From positions 2,666,001 through 2,730,000 of the forward strand of contig NZ_CP097636.1 in the NCBI RefSeq assembly GCF_023573145.1: a stretch of DNA of 64,000 bases. The letters run 5' to 3'. The stretch comes from Aquincola tertiaricarbonis. Its GTDB lineage: Bacteria; Pseudomonadota; Gammaproteobacteria; Burkholderiales; Burkholderiaceae_C. The notes beneath the pieces were generated by a model. It saw only the letters and a list, made by a program, of their open reading frames with translations, was not told the origin of the DNA and searched no databases. Shown here piece by piece: positions 46,520 through 54,224 of this stretch (positions are counted from its first letter, which is position 1; each line of letters opens with the position of its first letter). A program made the position numbers and the translations under genes.

Positions 46520-47152
46520 CTACTGGATCAGCCCGTTCTTCAGCGCGTAGTAGGTGAGGTCGCTGTTGGACGAGAGGTTCATCTTCTCCATCACGCGCGA
46601 ACGGTAGGTGCTCACCGTCTTCACGCTCAGCGACATGCTGTCGGCCATGTGGCCGATGGTCTCACCCTTGGCCAGGCGCAGGAACACCTGGAACTCACGC
46701 TCGGACAGCGTCTCGTGCGGGGCCTTGTCGCCCGCGCCCGAAAGCCCATCGGCCAGCAGCTGCGCCACGCCCGAGGTGATGTACTTGCGGCCACGGTACA
46801 CGGTGCGGATGGCGGTGACGATCTCCTCCGGATCGCATTCCTTGTTGAGGTAGCCGCTGGCGCCCTGCTTGAGCAAGGTGGTGGCGTAGTGCTCCTCCGG
46901 GAAGCCGCTCAGGATGAGCACCGGCAGGTCGGGCGCACGGGCCTTGATGGCCGCGAGTGCGTCGACGCCGCTCTGGTCGGGCATGGACAGGTCCATGACG
47001 AGCACGTCGACTTCACCCTTGCGCACCAGGTCCAGTGCTTCACGGCCGTTGGCGGCTTCGCCGGTGACGCGCAGGTCCACCTGCTCCGAGAAGAACTGCT
47101 TGAGACCGGAGCGCACAATGGCATGGTCATCCACGATGGCGATTCTGATCAT
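46520..47152 (-). CDS. NarL/FixJ-family response regulator
   Basis: Two-domain regulator of 210 residues. The receiver (about 1-120) has IAIVDDHAIVRSGL and the phospho-acceptor Asp in VLVMDLSMPDQSG. The C-terminal LuxR-type helix-turn-helix (about 145-205) reads LSEREFQVFLRLAKGETIGHMADSMSLSVKTVSTYRSRVMEKM. The divergent CHASE3 kinase starts 48 bp from its start codon, so they should form a two-component pair. Likely targets are the stress genes nearby, but no binding sites were identified. Confidence 0.93.
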   Translation of the reverse strand: MIRIAIVDDHAIVRSGLKQFFSEQVDLRVTGEAANGREALDLVRKGEVDVLVMDLSMPDQSGVDALAAIKARAPDLPVLILSGFPEEHYATTLLKQGASGYLNKECDPEEIVTAIRTVYRGRKYITSGVAQLLADGLSGAGDKAPHETLSEREFQVFLRLAKGETIGHMADSMSLSVKTVSTYRSRVMEKMNLSSNSDLTYYALKNGLIQ

Positions 47153-47199
47153 GCTCGATACAACCCTAACGATCGTCTGATATACGAAGGCAAGTGTAG

Positions 47200-48585
47200 A
47201 TGCAAGCCGCGGCCCTGAACATCCTGGCGCGGGTCAAGCGCAGTCCTTTCCTGTTTCCGTTGGCACTGGTGGCTGGCCTGGCCATGGTGCTGATCACCGA
47301 GACGGCCTACCTGCAGGCCACGCAGGCCCTCGACGAGACGGGCCGCATCAGCGATGCACGCGAGCACCTGCAGTCGCTGCTGCGTCGCACGGTGGATGCG
47401 GAGAGCGGGCAGAGAGGCTTCCTGCTGACCGGGCGCGAACAGTACCTTGACCCCTATCGTGCGGCACTCGACGAGATCCATGCATCGCAGCAGTTCCTGC
47501 GCGACTATTACGCCTCCATGCCCACCCAGGCCGGCACCATGGCACGCATGAACCAGGCGGTGGATGCGAAGCTCTCGGAACTGGCCACCGTGATGAGCCT
47601 CTACCGGGAAGGCAAGCACGATGCATGGCGTGAGCTGCTGCTGCTGGACATCGGAAGAGAAAAGATGGCGGAGATCCGAAACCTGTCGCAAGAACTGATG
47701 GCCGTGGAATCGAGCCGCGTGGAGTCGGGCCGTCGCGGCATCTACGACACGCTGCTGCTGCACCGCATCGGCGTGGGCGCCATGAGCGCCGTGAGCCTGC
47801 TGGCCCTGTTCATGTACCTGCGACAGACGCGCGCACTCGAAGCCGAACAGGAGCAGCGCGCACTGGCCATGGCGCGCCAGCGCGACGAACTGGAGCGTGA
47901 GGTGGTGGAGCGCACCCGCCAGCTCACCGAGCTGGCGCAGCACCTGCAGACCGCGCGCGAGGACGAGCGCAGCCGCCTGGCGCGCGAACTGCACGATGAA
48001 CTGGGCGCCCTGCTCACCGCGGCCAAGCTGGACGCGGCCCGCATCAAGTCGCGGCTGGGCGGCAACTCGCCGGAAGCGGCCGAACGGCTGGCCCACCTGA
48101 GCGAGACGCTCAACAGCGGCATCGCGCTCAAGCGCCGCATCATCGAAGACCTGCGGCCTTCCACGCTCAGCAACTTCGGCCTGGTGCCGGCGCTGGAAAT
48201 CCTGGCGCGCGAGTTCGGCGAGCGCAGCCAGATCGAGGTCATCAACCAGATGACGCCGGTGGCCTTGAAGCCGGCCGATGAGCTCACCGCCTACCGCCTG
48301 GTGCAGGAAGCCTTCACCAACATCGCCAAGCATGCGCAGGCCAGCCGCGTGGAGCTGACGCTGGAAGAGCAGGACGACGGCAAGGTGCAGGTGGCGGTGC
48401 GCGACAACGGCGTGGGCTTCGACACCAGCAGCCAGACGCGCTCGGCCCACGGCCTGCTGGGCATGCGCTACCGCGTGGAAGCCGCGGGTGGCCAGCTCAG
48501 CATCGTCTCGGCGCCGGGGCTGGGCACGCAGGTGTCGGCGCTGCTGCCGGTCAAGCCCGCCACCACAGCGGCCACGCCCGCCTGA
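47200..48585 (+). CDS. CHASE3-containing sensor histidine kinase (NarX/DegS type)
   Basis: Membrane kinase of 461 residues. TM1 (about 15-35), a periplasmic CHASE3 domain (about 40-185) with RRTVDAESGQRGFLLTGREQYL, and TM2 (about 190-210) are followed by a coiled coil. The HisKA_3 segment is REDERSRLARELHDELGALL with the phospho-acceptor His. The ATPase has YRLVQEAFTNIAKHAQAS, VRDNGVGFD and GLLGMRYRVEAAGG. It is divergent from its likely partner, the NarL-type regulator. A membrane-protein gene follows with a TGATG overlap. Confidence 0.93.
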   Translation: MQAAALNILARVKRSPFLFPLALVAGLAMVLITETAYLQATQALDETGRISDAREHLQSLLRRTVDAESGQRGFLLTGREQYLDPYRAALDEIHASQQFLRDYYASMPTQAGTMARMNQAVDAKLSELATVMSLYREGKHDAWRELLLLDIGREKMAEIRNLSQELMAVESSRVESGRRGIYDTLLLHRIGVGAMSAVSLLALFMYLRQTRALEAEQEQRALAMARQRDELEREVVERTRQLTELAQHLQTAREDERSRLARELHDELGALLTAAKLDAARIKSRLGGNSPEAAERLAHLSETLNSGIALKRRIIEDLRPSTLSNFGLVPALEILAREFGERSQIEVINQMTPVALKPADELTAYRLVQEAFTNIAKHAQASRVELTLEEQDDGKVQVAVRDNGVGFDTSSQTRSAHGLLGMRYRVEAAGGQLSIVSAPGLGTQVSALLPVKPATTAATPA

Positions 48586-49406
48586 TGCAGCCGCTGCCAC
48601 CGGCACGGGCGGGCGGCCGGCGCGCCGGCCAGAGCGCCCGCTTCGAGCAGCAGGTGCGCAGCGACCTGCTGCAGCGCCGCTGGCTGCGGGTGCATGTGTG
48701 CTGCATCGCCATGCTCACGCTGGCGGTGTGCTGGGGCCTGTCGGCCCTGCTGATGCACGCAGGCGTACAGGCCCTGGCGCTGCGCCACGCACTGGCCCTG
48801 CTGGGCGCCTATGCGGCCTATCTGGGCCTGATGCACCTGTGGGCGCGCTGGATGCTCGCGCGTGACAACCACCTCCATCCGGCCGACGCGGTGGATGCGC
48901 TCAGTGGCATCGCCGACCTGACGACGGCCAAGGCTCGCCCGTCCTGCGCCAGCGGCCTGCCGGAAGCTGGCGGCGGCGACTTCGCCGGCGCCGGTGCCAA
49001 TGGCCACTGGGAAGGGGCGGCCGACGGGGTGTCCAGCGCCCGCCGCGTGGCCGGCGGCCTGGCCGATGCCGCCGACCTGGACGAGACAGCGGTGGTGGTG
49101 GTGCCGGTGGCCGTGGTGGTGGGTGCGGCCCTGCTGTTGGCCACTGCGCTGGGCTTCGCGGTCTTTGGCCTTTTCGGGATTGACATCCTGCTGGGGGTGG
49201 CCGTGGAAATCGCCTTCGCGTCAGCCGGCGGTGCACTGGCGCTGCAGGCCCGGCGCGAAGGCTGGCTGATGCACGTGGTGCGGCGCACCGCCGGGCCCAT
49301 GGCCGTGGTGCTGCTGGCCACCGTGGCGGCCGGCCTGCTGATCGGTCACTGGCTGCCCGAAGCGCGCAGCCTGCCGCATGCCTGGCAGCTGATCACCGGC
49401 CGTTGA
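48585..49406 (+). CDS. Uncharacterised multi-pass membrane protein
   Basis: Protein of 273 residues. A basic N-terminus leads into a 2TM unit (VHVCCIAMLTLAVCWGLSALLM and ALALLGAYAAYLGLMHLWARWML), then a Gly/Ala-rich soluble loop (about 105-160), then three hydrophobic segments (VVVVPVAVVVGAALLLATALGF, IDILLGVAVEIAFASAGGAL and AGPMAVVLLATVAAGLLIGH). It shares one base with the kinase stop (TGATG), so it is coupled to the sensor and may be an accessory to it. No family was recognised. Confidence 0.75.
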   Translation: MQPLPPARAGGRRAGQSARFEQQVRSDLLQRRWLRVHVCCIAMLTLAVCWGLSALLMHAGVQALALRHALALLGAYAAYLGLMHLWARWMLARDNHLHPADAVDALSGIADLTTAKARPSCASGLPEAGGGDFAGAGANGHWEGAADGVSSARRVAGGLADAADLDETAVVVVPVAVVVGAALLLATALGFAVFGLFGIDILLGVAVEIAFASAGGALALQARREGWLMHVVRRTAGPMAVVLLATVAAGLLIGHWLPEARSLPHAWQLITGR

Positions 49407-49561
49407 ATCGCCTGTAGCGCAGCGCTGTCGGCCGACTCCTACAGCGTGCCGCCGGGTCCACCGACAGCAGGGCGGCCCGCCCTCTCATGGGCGCGGCACC
49501 AGGCGCAACTTAATCTCTCTCCATCGATCACAGGAGGGCGATGCCCCTTAAGGAGAACCTG

Positions 49562-49726
49562 ATGTTGCACTATGCGGTTGTCTTCTTCGTCATCGCGCTC
49601 GTCGCGGCATTGTTCGGCTTTGGTGGCATCGCGGCTGGTGCCGCGGGTATCGCGAAGATCCTGTTCTTCGTGTTCGTGATCCTGGCGGTCGCCAGCTTCA
49701 TCATGGGTGCCATCCGCAAGGGTTGA
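49562..49726 (+). CDS. DUF1328-family small membrane protein, copy 1
   Basis: Two-helix membrane peptide of 54 residues: [20 protein letters not shown], then [25 protein letters not shown]. This is the conserved DUF1328 (YtjA) pattern of two helices joined by a Gly/Ala-rich turn. The ATG at 49562 follows AAGGAG at ideal spacing; an upstream in-frame ATG at 49541 is less likely. A second copy lies at 51541. Such proteins are often induced by envelope or general stress. Confidence 0.9.
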   Translation: MLHYAVVFFVIALVAALFGFGGIAAGAAGIAKILFFVFVILAVASFIMGAIRKG

Positions 49727-49815
49727 CGCCCCGTCCTCAGCCGTTAACCTAATGCCGCACCGCGTGCAGTTTGGCGGTTGACTCCCTCCCCCATAACTGA
49801 AAGAAAGGATCCACC

Positions 49816-50205
49816 ATGGTTTCCACCACGTCTGCAGCCCCGGCCAAGACCGCGAACGATGTCGCCGATCAGGCCGCGAAGTCTGCCGACAGCGCGATCC
49901 GCTCGACCCAACGCCTGGCCAACGAGTCGCTGGACCAGCTGTCGGACAAGATCCACGAGCTGCGCGACACCGCCGTGCCGGCGATCAACCGCCTGGCCAG
50001 CGAGGCCGAGACGCTGGCCCGCCGCGGTCTGGACACCGTGCGTGAGCGCAGCGCGCAGATCCGCGAACGTGCGGTCCGCGTGTCCGACAACACCGTCGGC
50101 TACATCAAGGACGAGCCGGTGAAGTCCATGCTCATCGCCGCTGCCACCGGCGCCGCGCTGATGGCCCTGGTCTCGCTGCTGAGCCGTTCCTCGCGCGACG
50201 ACTAA
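49816..50205 (+). CDS. DUF883/ElaB/YqjD-like membrane-anchored protein
   Basis: Protein of 129 residues, mostly one long amphipathic helix region (about 15-95, with RLANESLDQLSDKIHELRDT and RRGLDTVRERSAQIRERAVRV). It ends in a single Gly-rich membrane helix (MLIAAATGAALMALVSLLS) and a short charged tail. ElaB/YqjD proteins have this layout and bind ribosomes at the membrane in stationary phase in E. coli. The next genes resemble yqjE and its partner, so this looks like a yqjD-yqjE-yqjK-type set. A strong terminator follows it. Confidence 0.85.
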   Translation: MVSTTSAAPAKTANDVADQAAKSADSAIRSTQRLANESLDQLSDKIHELRDTAVPAINRLASEAETLARRGLDTVRERSAQIRERAVRVSDNTVGYIKDEPVKSMLIAAATGAALMALVSLLSRSSRDD

Positions 50206-50224
50206 GGTCTTCTGCGCCCCCACC

Positions 50225-50260
50225 GGGCACTGCAGCATGCTGCAGTGCCCGCCGTTTTTT
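50225..50260 (+). terminator. Strong rho-independent terminator
   Basis: GGGCACTGCAG-CATG-CTGCAGTGCCC forms an 11-bp perfect stem followed by GCCG and six T residues. It lies just after the DUF883-type gene, so the YqjE-like gene downstream is likely to be transcribed separately or by read-through. Confidence 0.9.
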
Positions 50261-50316
50261 GTCGCCGCCGCGCAGTTCTGGCAGGCTCCAGTTCCCCAGC
50301 CCCTGACCCGCCGCCC

Positions 50317-50700
50317 ATGTTCCATGCCTTGTTCCGCCTGATCGCTTCGCAGCCGCAGATGCTGGCCGAGCATGCCGAAGGCTATGCCGACCTCATCGCC
50401 CAGGAAGTCCAGGCGGCCAGTGCGCGCTGGAAGCGCAGCTTGCTGCTGGGCGCCGTGGGTGGCCTCTCGGCCGCGGTGGCGGTGTTGATGCTGGGCACGG
50501 CACTGATGCTGTGGGCGGTGACGCCTGACGCCTCGATGCGCGCCGCCTGGCTGCTGTGGGTGGTGCCCGCGGTGCCGGCGGTGGTGGCGCTGGGGTGCTT
50601 CTCGGCGCTGTCCAGTCAGGCCAAGGGCCGTGGTTTTGCCACCCTGCGTGAACAGCTGGCGGCCGATGCCGCGCTGCTGCGCGAAGTGAGCGCGTCATGA
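50317..50700 (+). CDS. YqjE-like (phage-holin-III superfamily) membrane protein
   Basis: Protein of 127 residues with an amphipathic N-terminus (LIASQPQMLAEHAEGYADLIAQEVQ) and two long membrane helices (LLLGAVGGLSAAVAVLMLGTAL and AAWLLWVVPAVPAVVALGCFSAL). This matches the DUF1469/YqjE family, which is sometimes labelled holin but is chromosomal and usually next to yqjD. The ATG at 50317 begins the conserved part. It overlaps the next gene as ATGA. No phage genes are present nearby. Confidence 0.82.
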   Translation: MFHALFRLIASQPQMLAEHAEGYADLIAQEVQAASARWKRSLLLGAVGGLSAAVAVLMLGTALMLWAVTPDASMRAAWLLWVVPAVPAVVALGCFSALSSQAKGRGFATLREQLAADAALLREVSAS

Positions 50701-51308
50701 ACCAGCATCCTCACGACGCCGCGGCACCGCAGTCGCCTCACACCCCCACACCCGCCGAGGCCGGCCCCACGCCTGAGGAGCTGGCCGAGCAGGCCGCGGC
50801 CGAACGCGCGCTGCTGTCGCCGGCCGAACGGCTGGCGCTGTCGCGGGCGCGCATCCGCGGCTTCCTGATCGAACCCGAAGGTGGCAAGCGCCGCCGCAAG
50901 GCCACGGTGGGCGATGCATCGTCCCTGCCTGGCATCGACCTGCTGATGGCCAAGCTGCATGAGCACCCGATGGCCGCGGCCGTGATGGACGCGGTGAGCA
51001 ACTGGTGGAAGAGCCACCCGGTGCATGCCTTCGGCGTCATCGCAGGCTCCACCCTGCGCGACGCAGCGGGCCCGCTGGTGCGCCGCCACCCGGTGGCCAT
51101 GGTGGCTGCCGCGCTGCTCGCAGGTGCGGTGCTGGTGCGCATGCGGCCCTGGCGCCTGGTGCTCAAGTCAGCGCTGTTCGCCGGCCTGGCCTCGCAGGTG
51201 GCCTCACGCGTGATTGCTGCGGTGCCGATCGATACCGTCATCGGCACGCTGATGAAGTTTGCAGGCGGGCGACGCGAGGCGCCGAGCCCGGCGCCACCGC
51301 CGCCCTGA
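50697..51308 (+). CDS. YqjE-linked hypothetical membrane-associated protein
   Basis: Protein of 203 residues. A disordered Pro/Ala/Glu N-terminus (about 1-40) is followed by LSPAERLALSRARIRGFLI and a region with moderately hydrophobic helices (DAVSNWWKSHPVHAFGVIAGST, HPVAMVAAALLAGAVLVRMRPW and ALFAGLASQVASRVIAAV). It starts inside the stop codon of the YqjE-like gene and so belongs to that operon. No named family was recognised; a partner for the YqjD/YqjE-like membrane proteins is the best guess. Confidence 0.7.
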   Translation: MNQHPHDAAAPQSPHTPTPAEAGPTPEELAEQAAAERALLSPAERLALSRARIRGFLIEPEGGKRRRKATVGDASSLPGIDLLMAKLHEHPMAAAVMDAVSNWWKSHPVHAFGVIAGSTLRDAAGPLVRRHPVAMVAAALLAGAVLVRMRPWRLVLKSALFAGLASQVASRVIAAVPIDTVIGTLMKFAGGRREAPSPAPPPP

Positions 51309-51393
51309 CGACCCCGACCCCAACGCCCGTCGTTCGAAGTGCATCTCTCCCTCCTCCCTCAGCACTTCGGTCACATGGCGACGGGCTTTCCAG

Positions 51394-51418
51394 GCGCGCT
51401 TCGGCGCGCTTTTTTTTC
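51394..51418 (+). terminator. Rho-independent terminator
   Basis: GCGCGC-TTCG-GCGCGC followed by eight T residues lies 86 bp after the preceding stop and upstream of the second DUF1328 gene. It closes the YqjE-like operon. Confidence 0.9.
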
Positions 51419-51540
51419 GTGTGTGCTTCAAACGTAACGAAGCACGGGGTTCCGTCCTACATCGCAAAAGCCCGGCATCCGATTCGATCTGCACGGTCTG
51501 AAACCTAGAGTGCATTCATCGACAACGGAAGGACAGCGCG

Positions 51541-51723
51541 ATGTTGAAGTGGGCCCTGATATTCGCAGTGATCTCGGTGGTGGCGGGCCTGCTCGGTTTC
51601 ACCGGCGTCGCCGCCGGTGCAGCCGGCATCGCCAAGGTGCTGTTCTTCGTGTTCCTCGTGCTGTTCATCGTGGTGGTGGCGCTGGCGTTGCTGGGCATCG
51701 GCGCGGTGAAGAAGAGCCTCTGA
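51541..51723 (+). CDS. DUF1328-family small membrane protein, copy 2
   Basis: Two-helix membrane peptide of 60 residues: [20 protein letters not shown], then [27 protein letters not shown]. It shares the central G-[IV]-A-A-G-A-A-G-I-A-K turn with the copy at 49562, but the flanking helices differ, so the duplication is not recent. The ATG is preceded by GGAAGGA. It is followed after 43 bp by the ferritin-like gene, with which it may be co-transcribed. Confidence 0.9.
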   Translation: MLKWALIFAVISVVAGLLGFTGVAAGAAGIAKVLFFVFLVLFIVVVALALLGIGAVKKSL

Positions 51724-51766
51724 CCCACCGCACCCACACACTCGTCTCACCCCGAAGGCAAGACCC

Positions 51767-52315
51767 ATGAAGCAAGACCGCAACTCGTCCGCCGAACCGC
51801 AACTCAAGCTCAACGAAGAAGCCATCGAGGCTGCCAAGCGCAGCTTGGATGAAGGCGCCGTGACGCCGAGCTACGGCCCCTGGCGCGACCAGATCGTCAA
51901 GCTGCTCAACGACGCACTGGCCACCGAGCTGGTGTGTGTGCTGCGCTACAAGCGCCACCACTTCACCGCGAAAGGCATGAATTCGCCGGCCATCGCCGAT
52001 GAATTCCTGGTGCATGCGCAAGAAGAAACCGCGCACAGCGAGAAACTCGCCGAGCGCATCGTGCAACTGGGCGGCGAGCCTGATTTTTCGCCGGCCACGC
52101 TGCTGCAACGCAGCCACGCCGATTACGACGAGTCCAAGGACCTGAAGGCCATGGTCCGGGCCAACCTCGTGGCCGAGCGTGTTGCGGTCGAGACTTACCG
52201 CCAGATGATCGATCTCATCGGCGACAAGGACCCGACCACCCGCAGGCTGCTCGAAGACGTGCTCCGCGATGAAGAAGAGCACGCCGACGAGCTAGCCGAC
52301 CTGCTGGACCAGTGA
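51767..52315 (+). CDS. Ferritin-like/bacterioferritin-type protein
   Basis: Four-helix protein of 182 residues. The di-iron pattern is complete: Glu in LNDALATELVCVLRYKRH, E-x-x-H in FLVHAQEETAHSEKLAERI, Glu in NLVAERVAVETYRQ and E-x-x-H in VLRDEEEHADELADLL. A charged N-terminal extension (about 1-45) precedes the bundle. It probably oxidises or stores iron and protects from peroxide stress. It lies between the DUF1328 and BON lipoprotein genes, all on the same strand. Confidence 0.88.
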   Translation: MKQDRNSSAEPQLKLNEEAIEAAKRSLDEGAVTPSYGPWRDQIVKLLNDALATELVCVLRYKRHHFTAKGMNSPAIADEFLVHAQEETAHSEKLAERIVQLGGEPDFSPATLLQRSHADYDESKDLKAMVRANLVAERVAVETYRQMIDLIGDKDPTTRRLLEDVLRDEEEHADELADLLDQ

Positions 52316-52376
52316 CCCTGGCAGGCTGATACCCACAACCACCACACCCGACCCGTTAGAGAGAAGGAGAACTTCC

Positions 52377-52694
52377 ATGCTGAATGCCCGTACCACCCTC
52401 GCCGCCATCGTCACCGCCGTCGCCCTGACCACCATGGGCGGCTGCGCCGTCATCCGTGACCAGCAGACCGCCGGCGCCTACGTGGATGACGCGGCCATCA
52501 CCACCGCGGTGAAGGCCAAGTTCGTGGAGAGCAAGCAGGTGGACGCCGCTGCCATCAGCGTGGAAACGCTGAACGGCACGGTGCAACTGTCCGGCTTCGC
52601 CAAGAGCTCGGCCGAGAAGGCAGCTGCCGAGTCGCTGGCCGGTGGCGTGAAGAACGTCAAGGGCGTGCGCAACTCCATCGTGGTCCGCCCGTAA
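52377..52694 (+). CDS. BON-domain lipoprotein
   Basis: Lipoprotein of 105 residues. The signal peptide ends in the lipobox TMGGC. One BON domain follows (about 38-105): DDAAITTAVKAKFVESKQV, ISVETLNGTVQLSGFAKS and AESLAGGVKNVKGVRNSIVV. BON proteins such as OsmY and DolP bind phospholipid or peptidoglycan and are often osmotically induced. The start has a strong AAGGAG-type site. A strong terminator follows within 80 bp. Confidence 0.93.
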   Translation: MLNARTTLAAIVTAVALTTMGGCAVIRDQQTAGAYVDDAAITTAVKAKFVESKQVDAAAISVETLNGTVQLSGFAKSSAEKAAAESLAGGVKNVKGVRNSIVVRP

Positions 52695-52740
52695 GCGGCA
52701 TCACCTGCACTGCAGGCAGCCCACGCGGGCTGCCCGCCCG

Positions 52741-52775
52741 GGCCCGATGTTCCTCCCGGACATCGGGCCTTTGTT
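52741..52775 (+). terminator. Rho-independent terminator after the BON gene
   Basis: GGCCCGATGT at 52741-52750 pairs perfectly with ACATCGGGCC at 52760-52769 and is followed by TTTGTT. A smaller hairpin, GGCAGCCC-ACGC-GGGCTGCC, lies just before it (52716-52735). Confidence 0.8.
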
Positions 52776-52813
52776 CGATCTGCGCCACCCCATGAAAGGG
52801 CGACACTCGGCCG

Positions 52814-53719
52814 ATGGACTTCATCAAGACCTGGATCGCACGGCTGATGCAGTGGCTGCCGGTGCGCATTGCCATCGCGGCGCTCGACCGCTTCAGCGAG
52901 GCCAAGGGCCCCAGCCACGGCGGCGCGGTGGCTTTCTATGCCGCCTTCTCGATCGCACCGATGCTGGTGGTCGTCACCAGCGTGATGGTGTGGCTGCTGG
53001 GCGACCAGAACGCGCAGGCTTCGCTGCTGGACACCATGTCGCGGCTGATCGGCCCGCGCGAGACGCAGGTGCTGCAGCAGCTGCTGGAGCAGGCTTCGGG
53101 GCGGCTGTCGTCCGAGAACACGGCCTGGGGCTCCTGGCTGGCCTTGGGCACCACCCTCATCGGCGCCACCGCGGTGTTCGTCGAGATGCGGGCCGCGCTG
53201 CAATCGATGCTGAACGAAAAGCCCGTGGGCGCCGCCTGGTGGCGCCTGCTGCGTGTGCGGCTGCTGGCCGCCGGCATGGTGCTGGGCTGCGGCTTCCTGC
53301 TGTCGGTGGCGCTGCTGGTGCAAACCGCTGCGCTGGTGGCGCTGAAGTGGGTGTCGACCCGCTGGCCCCTGCTGGCCCCGCTGTTGGCGGTGGTCGAGGG
53401 GCTGTGGTCGTGGGCGGTGATCACGCTGCTGTTCGCCGCCATGATCCGCTGGCTGCCCATCACGCGGCTGCCCAAGCGTGACGCGCTGATCGGTGCCGCA
53501 GTGGCCGCCGGCCTGTTCATGCTCGGCCGCTACGCCATCAGCCTTTATGTCGCCACCACGGCCACGCAGTCCGCACTGGGCGCCGCAGGGTCCTTTGCGG
53601 CCTTGCTGGTGTGGGTGTACTGGTCGAGCCAGATCTTCCTGCTGGGCGCCGCGGTGGCGGTGGAGATCGGCGCGGTGGCGCGCGGCGAGCCCGCCGCGCC
53701 TCAGGGCCAGCGGGTGTAA
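52814..53719 (+). CDS. YihY-family inner-membrane protein
   Basis: Membrane protein of 301 residues with about six helices. Family features are SHGGAVAFYAAFSIAPMLVVV at the start, AATVFVEMRAALQSMLN-like wording (here ATAVFVEMRAALQSMLNE) and AAGSFAALLVWVYWSSQIFLLGAAV near the end. YihY/BrkB proteins were once labelled ribonuclease BN; that activity belongs elsewhere and the function is unresolved. The end overlaps the convergent one-helix protein gene by 19 bases. Confidence 0.93.
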   Translation: MDFIKTWIARLMQWLPVRIAIAALDRFSEAKGPSHGGAVAFYAAFSIAPMLVVVTSVMVWLLGDQNAQASLLDTMSRLIGPRETQVLQQLLEQASGRLSSENTAWGSWLALGTTLIGATAVFVEMRAALQSMLNEKPVGAAWWRLLRVRLLAAGMVLGCGFLLSVALLVQTAALVALKWVSTRWPLLAPLLAVVEGLWSWAVITLLFAAMIRWLPITRLPKRDALIGAAVAAGLFMLGRYAISLYVATTATQSALGAAGSFAALLVWVYWSSQIFLLGAAVAVEIGAVARGEPAAPQGQRV

Positions 53720-54084
53720 TGCAGCGAGGTACCGGGCTGCGTGGGCAGCGTGTACACCGCATGCGTGCGGTCCGCCTCGCCGGCAGCCTCGCCGCTGTCG
53801 GCGGCGGGCAGCTGGCTGGCACGCGCCATCTCCGCCGCGGGGTCCATGGGCTGCAGCTGGCGCTGCGCACCACGCACCACGGCATCGTCCACCACGCCGT
53901 AGAAGCCCCACAGCAAAGCCAGCGCGGCCACGCTGCCGGCCACGGCCACCCAGCCCTCGTGCCGACGGACAGGCGCCACCGGTGGCGGCGGTGCCGGCTC
54001 CAGGTCGTCGGCACTCGGCGTGCCGCCGACGTACCAACGCTGGAAGCCGTCGTCCGCGTCCTGTTGGGGGCTGGGGGTATCCAT
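53701..54084 (-). CDS. Single-pass membrane protein, unknown
   Basis: Protein of 127 residues. A soluble Pro-rich N-terminus (about 1-45, with FQRWYVGGTPSADDLEPAP) is followed by one membrane helix (GWVAVAGSVAALALLWGFYGV) and a periplasmic tail. The ATG at 54084 follows GAGGAG at good spacing. It is divergent from the Mrp antiporter operon and tail-to-tail with the YihY gene. No family was recognised and nothing in it suggests an enzyme. Confidence 0.7.
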   Translation of the reverse strand: MDTPSPQQDADDGFQRWYVGGTPSADDLEPAPPPPVAPVRRHEGWVAVAGSVAALALLWGFYGVVDDAVVRGAQRQLQPMDPAAEMARASQLPAADSGEAAGEADRTHAVYTLPTQPGTSLHYTRWP

Positions 54085-54224
54085 GTCACTGCTCCTCTTG
54101 GCCTGCTGCGTCAAATGATGCGGCGCGGCCTGCGGGCCCGCTGGCAGCCTCGGCCGGAACCTGCTGTAGGTCGCGGCCTACCAACGGGGCCCCGCGAAAG
54201 CGGCCTCCTAGAATGGAACCGCCG

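Noticed and set aside
50317..50700. Phage holin and hence a prophage remnant
   Set aside because: The protein fits the chromosomal YqjE group beside a YqjD-like gene, and no other phage genes, integrase or att sites are seen.
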